Assembly: GCA_937974415.1 (NCBI GenBank)
Contig: CALJXB010000230.1
Span: 1 to 5,144 of the forward strand
Origin: an uncultured Kiloniellales bacterium
Lineage (GTDB): Bacteria; Pseudomonadota; Alphaproteobacteria; Kiloniellales; JAKSDN01
Direction of reading: 5' to 3'
DNA length: 5,144 bases
The notes beneath the pieces were generated by a model. That model was not told the DNA's origin. It was given only the letters and a program-made list of their open reading frames with translations, and did no database searches. The position numbers and the translations under genes were made by a program. Positions 1 to 4,866 of this stretch are shown here, in pieces (positions within the stretch are counted from its first letter, which is position 1; every line of letters starts with the position of its first letter).

Positions 1-885
1 GCCGAAGGCATCGATATCGATCGGCTTCGCCGGCACCAGGTCGTCGCCGCCCTCGATCTTGCGGCCGAGGCCGTGCTGGAACCGCAGCAGAATCTCGACC
101 AGACGCCACCACAGCCAGACCAGTGGCCCGCCGAAGCCGTGCACGGCGCGCTCCAGGGGTGACGGGTGGATATAGGGTGGTATCAGGGTGCTGGTCATGC
201 GGTTCACCATGCCCCACTTGAACGGCAGAATGCCGGCCAGCTTACGGGGCACCGGCCAGTGGGGCTCGCGTACGATGAGGTGCGTTTCCTTGGCCACTGC
301 CGCGGATTCCAGGGCGGCGTCGGTCGCACTCTTGCCGAACCCCAAGACCGCCACCCGCTTGTCCTCGAGCGGCGCTGAAGATTTCACTTGGGAGATGTGC
401 ACAATCTCGCCGCCGAAGTCTTCCTGACCGGGAAACTCCGGCCGGTAGGGCTCGTTGGAGTAAAGACCGACGCAAACCACCAGCAGATCGAAGTCCGCCC
501 GGCTCTCTCCCTCTTTTTCCCGGACCGCCAGCGACCAACCGGGCTTGCCGTCTTCGCGTGGCCGAATGTCCGTGACGCTGCTATGCAGGCGGATGTGCGG
601 CGTCAAGCCGAAGTGTTCGGCATAGCCTTCCAAATACTTCTGAAAGACAGGCCCGGGCGTAAAGTCCGGCGTACCTTGGGGCAAGGGCCAGTCGGGATAC
701 TCATAGAGTTCCTTTTGAACCTGGACGCCGAAATTCACGTAGCCGTCGGCCCAGACTCCCCCGAGGGCACCGGAGCGCTCGAACACGGTGCATTCGAGGC
801 CCTCTGCCATCAATGTCTTGGCCGTGACCAGCCCGGAAACGCCGGCACCGACGATGCCGGCCGTCTTGACTCCTGTCAGGTCCAT
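1..885 (-). CDS. Flavin-containing monooxygenase (FAD/NAD(P)H), C-terminus cut by window start
   Basis: The 295 visible residues, read from the ATG at 885, form a two-dinucleotide-fold flavoprotein. The FAD site is GAGVSG at residues 13-18, with an acidic residue (E36) closing the second strand and an LGGVW motif at 41-45. The NADPH site is GFGKSA at 182-187. Between them, residues 157-167 resemble the FMO signature F-x-G-x3-H-x3-(Y/F/W), with F157, G159 and H163 present but V167 in the last aromatic position. Residues 251-270 are rich in aromatic and aliphatic residues and could touch the membrane. Family members transfer one oxygen from O2 to a soft nucleophile (N or S) or a ketone via a C4a-hydroperoxyflavin; the substrate cannot be read here. 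A purine-rich stretch (complement of 895-902) lies 9 nt before the ATG and supports this start. The family usually runs to about 430-500 residues, so about a third is missing. It lies 98 bp downstream of the small membrane-protein gene and shares strand with the Rieske oxygenase, suggesting a common pathway. Confidence 0.9.
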   Translation of the reverse strand, partial: MDLTGVKTAGIVGAGVSGLVTAKTLMAEGLECTVFERSGALGGVWADGYVNFGVQVQKELYEYPDWPLPQGTPDFTPGPVFQKYLEGYAEHFGLTPHIRLHSSVTDIRPREDGKPGWSLAVREKEGESRADFDLLVVCVGLYSNEPYRPEFPGQEDFGGEIVHISQVKSSAPLEDKRVAVLGFGKSATDAALESAAVAKETHLIVREPHWPVPRKLAGILPFKWGMVNRMTSTLIPPYIHPSPLERAVHGFGGPLVWLWWRLVEILLRFQHGLGRKIEGGDDLVPAKPIDIDAFG

Positions 886-983
886 GCCTGCGCGTCCCCC
901 TCGATCGCGCGGACTGGCCGCACTTGTCACGCTTCTCCCACTGGGCCCTCGGACAAATCAGAGTCCGGCTTGCCTCCGAGCGC

Positions 984-1220
984 TCAAGCCTCGCGGCGGG
1001 ACGGTAGAAGGCCGGCCACCCCATAGGCGATCACCCCGACGATCCAAAGCACCAGAACATAGGTGCCGAAGATCGTCCAAAGCCCTATCGCCCAAGCGCC
1101 GCGGTAGACCGCCGTGCTGCGGCTATCGGCTTCTTGCAATGACACGCGCCACAAATAGACGGCATGCGCCAAGCCGATCGCCGCACCAAAAAGTGTCCCG
1201 ACCCATAGGAGTAAGCTCAT
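984..1220 (-). CDS. Small two-helix membrane protein, function unknown
   Basis: I do not recognise this 78-residue protein. It has two hydrophobic segments, about residues 3-24 and 43-70, joined by a polar loop (residues 25-42: RVSLQEADSRSTAVYRGA). It ends in a charged tail, SRREA, so a helical hairpin in the inner membrane is likely. Third-position G/C is about 72 percent, lower than in neighbouring genes. The ATG at 1220 places the start directly before the first helix. A GTG at 1286 would add 22 polar residues that do not look like a signal. Neither start has a clear Shine-Dalgarno, although a TATCAT hexamer (complement of 1229-1234) ends 8 nt before the ATG. The gene sits between the Rieske oxygenase and the FMO on the same strand (206 and 98 bp gaps). 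It could serve the pathway as a membrane anchor or small transport partner, but that is context only. Confidence 0.6.
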   Translation of the reverse strand: MSLLLWVGTLFGAAIGLAHAVYLWRVSLQEADSRSTAVYRGAWAIGLWTIFGTYVLVLWIVGVIAYGVAGLLPSRREA

Positions 1221-1303
1221 GGCGAGCGATGATAGCCGCACGTGCGTGCGCCATGGTCTACAATCTGTCTCGGATAGGGAGAACACCGCATGGATACGAT
1301 CAA

Positions 1304-1320
1304 CGCAGTTGCTGACTGCG
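1304..1320. repeat. Small perfect hairpin (6-bp stem, 5-nt loop)
   Basis: CGCAGT at 1304-1309 pairs with ACTGCG at 1315-1320 around the loop TGCTG. It lies in the intergenic stretch between the Rieske gene and the small membrane-protein gene. There is no T-run on either side, so it is not a canonical terminator. It may be an operator half-pair or chance. Confidence 0.35.
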
Positions 1321-1341
1321 GTGACTCCTTAACGATCGATT

Positions 1342-1380
1342 ATTCCTGGTGCAGTTCATTCTCCGGCTGCACCAAGGAAT
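1342..1380. repeat. Long imperfect inverted repeat downstream of the Rieske gene
   Basis: ATTCCTGGTGCAG (1342-1354) is complementary to CTGCACCAAGGAAT (1367-1380) with a single bulged base, around a 12-nt loop. It begins 46 bp past the Rieske stop codon. As RNA read from the minus strand it would be a stable 13-bp stem. It could act as a 3' end stabiliser or a weak terminator separating the Rieske message from the downstream membrane-protein and FMO genes. No U-tract follows it in either direction, so intrinsic termination is not supported by sequence alone. Confidence 0.6.
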
Positions 1381-1426
1381 CGCTGCATGAACGGGCGGCG
1401 CCATGCCGACCGTCGAGCCGGGAGGA

Positions 1427-2599
1427 TCAGACCCCGTTTGCGAGGCCCCGGGCCGCCCACCTATGGAAGCAGTGGGTCGGGCGGTCCATGGCCGGAGAAA
1501 AGACGCCGCCTTGGAAGGCCGGCGAGGCGCGGCCGCGCTGCAGGCGTTCGACGATGTCCTGATCCTCGTTGAAGACAGACCGCCAACCCCGGCTGTTCGC
1601 GGCCCTCAACGCCGCATAGCCGTCGCCCAAGGGTCCGTCGCCGACATAATAGATCTCGAAGTACTCCCGCGTATGGTTTGCGCTCACCGGCTCCAGGTAA
1701 ACCGCAAACATGTGATCGGCGTGAATCCCCAGCAGCACGTTGGGGAAGAGGGCGATGTACTCCGCACCCGTCAGCCATTTCTCCGGCAGATTCGGGAACT
1801 TGGGGAACTCCCCGCCGTCCTCGTTGAGCCGCGGTCGATAGACCAGGCTGCCCTGTCCGGCATAGAGGTCGTCTTCGGCGATGTCGTAGTGGTCCTCCAG
1901 GCGCGAATAGCTGTTCAAACCCGGATGGACCCAGGGCAGATGATAGGCTTCGCAGAAGTTCTCGACTGCCAGCTTCCAGTTGCACGCAAGATCGAAGCTC
2001 AGGGACGAGTCCGCTCCGCCGTGGCGCAGCAGGCTGAGATCGAAGTCGGCCCAACGTTCGGCCACCGGCGCGATATAGTCCCCGAATGGCGGCGCGTCGC
2101 CCGACAGATTGACGAAGACCACATCGGCCCAGACCGCCGTGCGCACCGGCTTTAGCCCGTGCCGGGCGCGATCGAAGCCGGGGCATTCGTTCTTGCCCGA
2201 CCCGCCGATCGACGGCGTCGCCGCCAGGCTACCGACCAAGTCATAGGTCCAGGAATGGTAAGGGCAGCAGATGCGCCGCTTGACGCTACACGGCTCGGCG
2301 ACCAACTCGACGCCACGATGGCTGCAGACATTGTGGAAAACGCGGATCTCGCCGGCCCGGTCGCGCAGCAGCAACAGGGGCAAGCCCAGGAATTTGACCG
2401 GCCGAAGGTCCCCGGGATTGGGCACGTGATGGCCGACGCCGACGCACATCCAAGTCTTAGCCAGCAAGTGGTCGCGTTCGTAGCGCGCGAAGTCTTCCGA
2501 GGTATAGGCCTGGTTGGGCAGGCCGCTGGCCTCTTCGATGGGCCGATCGACCCGCTGCAGGGCCGGCGCCAAATTGCGTGTCGGTTCAATATCGCCCAT
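1427..2599 (-). CDS. Rieske non-heme iron oxygenase, alpha (catalytic) subunit
   Basis: This is a complete 390-residue terminal oxygenase. The N-terminal Rieske domain carries the [2Fe-2S] ligands C92-x-H94 and C112-x2-H115, separated by 17 residues. The C-terminal catalytic domain has the mononuclear iron site: E217, H220 and H225 in NFCEAYHLPWVHP, and D348 in EDQDIVERLQRG as the likely third ligand. A Glu at 217 with E-x2-H-x4-H spacing matches what I recall for trimeric carnitine monooxygenase (CntA) and the related glycine-betaine and stachydrine demethylases. Ring-hydroxylating dioxygenases usually have Asp as the bridging residue. The enzyme would use O2 and electrons from a ferredoxin-type reductase to hydroxylate its substrate, possibly causing N-demethylation. 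No reductase gene is seen in the window. The ATG at 2599 has GGGGAG (complement of 2609-2614) 9 nt upstream. The divergent LysR gene is the likely regulator. Family assignment is firm; the substrate is an inference. Confidence 0.93.
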   Translation of the reverse strand: MGDIEPTRNLAPALQRVDRPIEEASGLPNQAYTSEDFARYERDHLLAKTWMCVGVGHHVPNPGDLRPVKFLGLPLLLLRDRAGEIRVFHNVCSHRGVELVAEPCSVKRRICCPYHSWTYDLVGSLAATPSIGGSGKNECPGFDRARHGLKPVRTAVWADVVFVNLSGDAPPFGDYIAPVAERWADFDLSLLRHGGADSSLSFDLACNWKLAVENFCEAYHLPWVHPGLNSYSRLEDHYDIAEDDLYAGQGSLVYRPRLNEDGGEFPKFPNLPEKWLTGAEYIALFPNVLLGIHADHMFAVYLEPVSANHTREYFEIYYVGDGPLGDGYAALRAANSRGWRSVFNEDQDIVERLQRGRASPAFQGGVFSPAMDRPTHCFHRWAARGLANGV

Positions 2600-2699
2600 C
2601 GCGTCTCACTCCCCACTGCTCCGCGGCTCGCCGCCGACGCCCGAAACCGCTCCGGCGGCCATCGCTCGGTATAGCCCACCAGCGATCTTCTATTTATTT

Positions 2700-2729
2700 A
2701 GATTATGCACCGCTGCAAAAAAACTGCAA
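2700..2729 (-). promoter_or_regulatory. Candidate promoter of the Rieske oxygenase gene
   Basis: On the minus strand, TTGCAG (complement of 2724-2729) and TAATCT (complement of 2700-2705) are separated by 18 bp and resemble sigma-70 -35 and -10 hexamers. Transcription would start near 2693, giving a leader of about 95 nt before the ATG at 2599. The spacer holds TGCA elements and part of the CTGCAAAAA repeat, so a regulator bound there would lie directly on the promoter. Confidence 0.45.
2703..2720. promoter_or_regulatory. Candidate LysR-type operator (TGCA dyad)
   Basis: TTATGCA and TGCAAAA form a dyad with one mismatch across a 4-bp centre. It contains a T-N11-A spacing (T2706, A2718), which LysR-family proteins often recognise. 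A third TGCA lies at 2725-2728. The site is in the divergent region between the LysR gene and its probable target. Assigning it to this regulator is inference. Confidence 0.35.
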
Positions 2730-2732
2730 AAA
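2713..2732. repeat. 9-bp direct repeat CTGCAAAAA, 11-bp period
   Basis: CTGCAAAAA occurs at 2713-2721 and again at 2724-2732. The 11-bp period places both copies on nearly the same face of the helix, as expected for cooperative protein binding. The A-tracts phased at the same period would also bend the DNA. Confidence 0.6.
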
Positions 2733-2746
2733 TTCTCATGATGTCA

Positions 2747-2758
2747 TAATCTGAACGT
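2747..2758 (+). promoter_or_regulatory. Candidate -10 element for a leaderless LysR mRNA
   Basis: TAATCT at 2747-2752 ends 6 nt before the ATG at 2759, so transcription would begin at or next to the A of the start codon. No Shine-Dalgarno is present before this ATG. The in-frame TAA at 2747-2749 rules out an upstream start nearby. The matching -35 (CTGCAA at 2724-2729, 17-bp spacer) is weak, as is common for regulator genes that depend on their own product. Confidence 0.4.
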
Positions 2759-3673
2759 ATGAAATCTTTGCGGAACAGACTACCCCCGACCAACGCCCTC
2801 GTTACCTTCGAGGCGGTCGCCCGTCATCTCAGCTTTACCCAGGCGGCGAGCGAATTGGGGGTTAGCCAGGCGGCCACGAGCCGCCAGGTCCGTCTGCTGG
2901 AAGACCATTTGGGTGTCGCTCTCTTCGATCGCACGCGCAAGCGCGTGCGGCTCACGCCGGCCGGGCAGCAAATCCTGCAGGCCGTCGCCATGGGTTTCGG
3001 CCACATTGCAACGGCCGCGGAGAGCGTGCGTCAGGAGCGGCGCGGCCGGGCGCTCACGGTCGCGACATCTCTCGCGTTTTCGGCGTTCTGGTTGATGCCG
3101 CGCCTGCCGTCCTTTCACGCCGCCCATCCAGACCTGGAGCTCAGGCTCTCGACCAGCGATTCCGAGGCCGATTGGTACGCCGAGGATGTCGATATCGCGG
3201 TGGTCTTCGGCCTGCAGTCGCCCAGCGGATGGCGAGCCGAGGCGCTATTCGGCGACCAGGTGATCGCCGTCTGCCGGCCGGACTATTTCGGCACGCGTGC
3301 GCCCCCGCAGTCGGCTGGCGAGTTGCAGGAAGAGGCCCTCCTGCAAATCGATCTGCCCTACGGTTCCTGGTTCGACTGGCCGGACTGGTTTGCCCGCAAC
3401 TCTGTGCCTTTACGCCGCAGACCCCGTGGGGCCCGCTTCAACAACTACACGATCGCGATCCAGGCAGCGCTGGACGGCCAGGGACTGGCACTCGGCTGGC
3501 GGCGGCTCATCGCCCCGCAATTGAACGACGGCAGGCTGGTGCAAGTGACAGCGGCAAGCGTAACGCCGGACGACGCCTATGCACTGTTGATCCCGGAGTC
3601 CGCCCGCGACGACCAGCGTATTGGCGCCTTTCGCAACTGGATCCTAGGCGAAGCGAAACGGGACTGGAGCTAA
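2759..3673 (+). CDS. LysR-family transcriptional regulator, GcvA-like
   Basis: This 304-residue protein has the usual length and layout of a LysR regulator. The N-terminal winged helix-turn-helix covers about residues 10-68, with AASELGVSQAATSRQVRLLE (29-48) spanning the turn and recognition helix, followed by LFDRTRKRVRLTPAG. A linker helix leads to the effector-binding domain (about 97-297). The late segment FNNYTIAIQAALDGQGLALGW (227-247) is typical of the GcvA/AmpR-like branch. The protein is cytoplasmic, binds DNA as a tetramer, and should respond to a small-molecule ligand, probably the oxygenase substrate or a product. It is divergent from the Rieske gene with 159 bp between the start codons, the classic setting for a LysR regulator and its target. 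There is no ribosome binding site, and a -10-like hexamer lies 6 nt upstream, so a leaderless message is likely. It converges on the MlaC-family gene with a 19-bp gap and no visible terminator. Confidence 0.92.
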   Translation: MKSLRNRLPPTNALVTFEAVARHLSFTQAASELGVSQAATSRQVRLLEDHLGVALFDRTRKRVRLTPAGQQILQAVAMGFGHIATAAESVRQERRGRALTVATSLAFSAFWLMPRLPSFHAAHPDLELRLSTSDSEADWYAEDVDIAVVFGLQSPSGWRAEALFGDQVIAVCRPDYFGTRAPPQSAGELQEEALLQIDLPYGSWFDWPDWFARNSVPLRRRPRGARFNNYTIAIQAALDGQGLALGWRRLIAPQLNDGRLVQVTAASVTPDDAYALLIPESARDDQRIGAFRNWILGEAKRDWS

Positions 3674-3692
3674 AGCGACCGGCAATCGCGAT

Positions 3693-4313
3693 CTACTGAG
3701 CTGCCAGATCCGCGCTCTTGCTCCGCATCTGCTCAAGCAGACCATCGAGGCCATTGGCCTTGGCGACCGCACCGTATTCGTGGCGCAAGGAGATCGCCAT
3801 GCTGACTCCCTCCGCCACGACGTCGAGAATTCGGTAGGACTCACCGGTGTCCCGGATCCGCCAGACCACGGCGAAAGGCTCGCCCTCGGCGCGGTCGATC
3901 CGGCTGCTTACCCGGAAGAAATCGGGTCTGGTCTCCTCCGCCAAGACGGATTCCACCATGATCGACTCATCGTCATACTTGGCAAACAGTGGCAGAAAGC
4001 GGCGCATGTGCAGTTCTTCGAAGGCTGCCATAAAGTCCTCGCGCTGTGTCTCCGAGGCACGCCGCCAATATTTTCCGAGCACGAAGCGGCTGATCGCCGG
4101 AACGTCGAAGGCGGAGCGAAACAATTGTCGGAAGTTCGCCTCTTTCTCGGCCTCGCTCAGGTCCTCGCTCCCGAGCTTGGTAGAGGCGTCCCGGCTGAGC
4201 GATTTCAGAAAGGCCCCGGCATCGGCCTCCTTGGCCCAACTGGCGCCAGGTGTCATGCCCCCCAACGACAGCGCCACAACTGCAATTACCTGGACTAAGC
4301 GAAACGGCTGCAT
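3693..4313 (-). CDS. MlaC/Ttg2D-family periplasmic phospholipid-binding protein
   Basis: This 206-residue secreted protein has a signal peptide: positive N-terminus, hydrophobic core at residues 8-20, and probable cleavage after ASWA at 27. The mature part shows the MlaC (toluene-tolerance Ttg2) pattern. It contains FRQLFRSAFDVPAISRFVLGKYWRRAS in pieces across residues 61-87 (key residues F69, D70, L79, G80, W83, R84), then a helical F-x3-F segment near 94-98, and VVWRIRD at 149-155 in the beta sheet. Family members carry phospholipids (or, in hopanoid makers, related lipids) between outer-membrane and inner-membrane Mla complexes. The ATG at 4313 is chosen because GGGGGAGG (complement of 4321-4328) lies 7 nt upstream and the signal peptide starts there; the frame stays open for 59 codons further upstream without coding character. 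No mlaF, mlaE, mlaD or mlaB gene lies next to it here, so it is an orphan copy as far as this window shows. Confidence 0.9.
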   Translation of the reverse strand: MQPFRLVQVIAVVALSLGGMTPGASWAKEADAGAFLKSLSRDASTKLGSEDLSEAEKEANFRQLFRSAFDVPAISRFVLGKYWRRASETQREDFMAAFEELHMRRFLPLFAKYDDESIMVESVLAEETRPDFFRVSSRIDRAEGEPFAVVWRIRDTGESYRILDVVAEGVSMAISLRHEYGAVAKANGLDGLLEQMRSKSADLAAQ

Positions 4314-4372
4314 CCTCGGGCCTCCCCCAGCGCATGAACGGCCGCGGCACTGCGACACCGGCGGCGCGTCAG

Positions 4373-4378
4373 AGTATA
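4373..4378 (-). promoter_or_regulatory. Candidate -10 hexamer of the mlaC-like gene
   Basis: The minus strand reads TATACT here, 59 bp before the ATG at 4313, implying a leader of roughly 50 nt. The -35 at the expected distance is poor. The same hexamer precedes purC at 4854-4859. Confidence 0.3.
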
Positions 4379-4419
4379 GACCAAATCGAGATAAAGTTGA
4401 GTGATTTGAAATGTTTCCC

Positions 4420-4438
4420 CCGACCGGTTCGAGGTCGG
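4420..4438. repeat. Perfect hairpin (6-bp stem, 7-nt loop) upstream of the mlaC-like gene
   Basis: CCGACC (4420-4425) pairs with GGTCGG (4433-4438) around GGTTCGA. It lies in the 282-bp stretch between the mlaC-like gene and the 40-residue ORF, about 45 bp upstream of the candidate -10. The loop resembles a tRNA T-loop, but no tRNA can be folded around it. Role unknown. Confidence 0.4.
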
Positions 4439-4533
4439 CCACAGCAAGTTTGATGCCAAGACCTGGCCGCGAGCTCGACGAAAAACGCATAGCTGGATTG
4501 CTAACTGAGAAATTGTGAGAAGCCCCGAAAAGG

Positions 4534-4547
4534 GCGATCTATATCGC
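4534..4547. promoter_or_regulatory. 14-bp palindrome upstream of the small ORF (possible operator)
   Basis: GCGAT-CTAT-ATCGC is an inverted repeat with perfect 5-bp arms. It covers the -10-like TATATC at 4540-4545, about 50 bp before the small ORF's ATG. A -35-like TTGTGA at 4513-4518 is 21 bp away, too far for a good sigma-70 promoter. The site could be an operator, but the evidence is weak. Confidence 0.25.
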
Positions 4548-4582
4548 AAGCTAAAGGATCATATGGGCTGCGGCCCAAGATT

Positions 4583-4587
4583 AGGAG
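4583..4587 (+). promoter_or_regulatory. Strong ribosome binding site of the 40-residue ORF
   Basis: AGGAG is followed by an 8-nt spacer and ATG at 4596, close to ideal. It decides the start against the in-frame ATG at 4563, whose AGGA at 4555-4558 is only 4 nt away. Confidence 0.75.
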
Positions 4588-4595
4588 TTCGTACC

Positions 4596-4718
4596 ATGAC
4601 CGGCTTCCTGTTTCTCAAGTCCGAGCGCGTCGGCCACAAGAACGGCTCGCGCCGTAGCGTTTCCAACGGCGGCATCGACGTCAAGCTGTTGTCGCTGCTG
4701 ACCGCGCGCTACGTCTGA
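4596..4718 (+). CDS. Small basic 40-residue protein, uncharacterised
   Basis: I do not recognise this protein. It starts [15 protein letters not shown] and ends [11 protein letters not shown]. It carries seven Lys/Arg against two acidic residues, plus one His. The middle (residues 13-26) is rich in Gly, Ser and Asn, and a short amphipathic or hydrophobic stretch covers residues 27-37. There is no Cys and no membrane segment. Three independent signs say it is translated: AGGAG 8 nt before the ATG, G or C in the third position of 37 of 40 codons while the upstream region is much more AT-rich, and its own structured 3' end with an intrinsic terminator 57 bp past the stop. An upstream in-frame ATG at 4563 would give 51 residues but has a poorer ribosome site. 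It precedes purC on the same strand but is cut off from it by the terminator, so it is probably its own transcription unit. A leader-peptide role is less likely for that reason. Confidence 0.7.
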   Translation: MTGFLFLKSERVGHKNGSRRSVSNGGIDVKLLSLLTARYV

Positions 4719-4730
4719 CCCTCCGGCAAA

Positions 4731-4752
4731 CGCCGCAAGTCCTCTTGCGGCG
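4731..4752 (+). repeat. Perfect 9-bp stem-loop in the 3' region of the small ORF
   Basis: CGCCGCAAG (4731-4739) pairs exactly with CTTGCGGCG (4744-4752) around a TCCT tetraloop, starting 12 bp after the stop codon. No T-run follows, so it is not itself the terminator. It may stabilise the short mRNA or be the body of a 3'-derived small RNA. Confidence 0.75.
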
Positions 4753-4774
4753 CCACCGACAACGCTAACCCCAG

Positions 4775-4809
4775 AAAACGGGCCCGCCGCCTCCCGCGGG
4801 CCCGTTTTT
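4775..4809 (+). terminator. Intrinsic (Rho-independent) terminator
   Basis: AAAACGGGCCCGC (4775-4787) pairs perfectly with GCGGGCCCGTTTT (4796-4808) around an 8-nt loop, followed by TTTTTCTTT from 4805. The stem is 13 bp with a G/C-only core. It ends the small-ORF transcript and insulates purC from upstream transcription. The A-run on the left arm gives only a short U-run on the minus strand, so termination in that direction would be weaker. Confidence 0.95.
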
Positions 4810-4831
4810 CTTTCAGCTGCTTTATTCGGCC

Positions 4832-4859
4832 TCGTCATTAGGGGCCGCCTTCCTATACT
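4832..4859 (+). promoter_or_regulatory. Candidate purC promoter, leaderless configuration
   Basis: TCGTCA (4832-4837) and TATACT (4854-4859) are 16 bp apart and match sigma-70 hexamers at four and five of six positions. The -10 ends 7 nt before the purC ATG, so the message would begin at or within a base or two of the start codon. The sequence just upstream of the ATG is pyrimidine- and GC-rich, without a Shine-Dalgarno at normal distance. Confidence 0.5.
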
Positions 4860-4866
4860 GCGGCCC

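Larger units (their letters stand above)
2700..2752. repeat. Widely spaced 8-bp inverted repeat framing the divergent promoters
   Basis: AGATTATG (2700-2707) and CATAATCT (2745-2752) are perfect reverse complements with 37 bp between them. Each copy contains TAATCT read outward: the left one toward the Rieske gene, the right one toward the LysR gene. The repeat may therefore be two matching -10 elements rather than a protein site. Confidence 0.6.

Noticed and set aside
388..1026. 212-codon plus-strand frame opposite the FMO gene
   Set aside because: The opposite strand encodes an unmistakable FAD/NADP-binding protein across the same bases; this is its shadow.
1217..1291. 24-codon minus-strand ORF whose TGA overlaps the ATG of the membrane-protein gene (ATGA overlap)
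   Set aside because: It has no ribosome site, no coding bias and an unremarkable peptide; the overlap can easily be chance.
1403..2155. Long open frame on the plus strand opposite the Rieske gene
   Set aside because: High-GC antisense shadow: it mirrors the codon pattern of a gene with clear Rieske and iron-site motifs, and encodes no recognisable domain.
4365..4443. tRNA-like T-loop GGTTCGA in a hairpin followed by CCA
   Set aside because: The T-stem does not pair properly in tRNA register, and no acceptor, D or anticodon arms can be formed from the preceding bases. Treated as a simple hairpin.
4314..4490. N-terminal extension of 59 codons for the MlaC-family protein
   Set aside because: It would bury the signal peptide, lacks a ribosome site and coding character, and crosses the candidate promoter. 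The ATG at 4313 has GGGGGAGG 7 nt upstream.
4563..4595. 51-residue version of the small ORF starting at the upstream in-frame ATG
   Set aside because: Its AGGA is only 4 nt from the ATG, while the downstream ATG has AGGAG at 8 nt. The extra 11 codons also contain a hairpin and are less G/C-biased.
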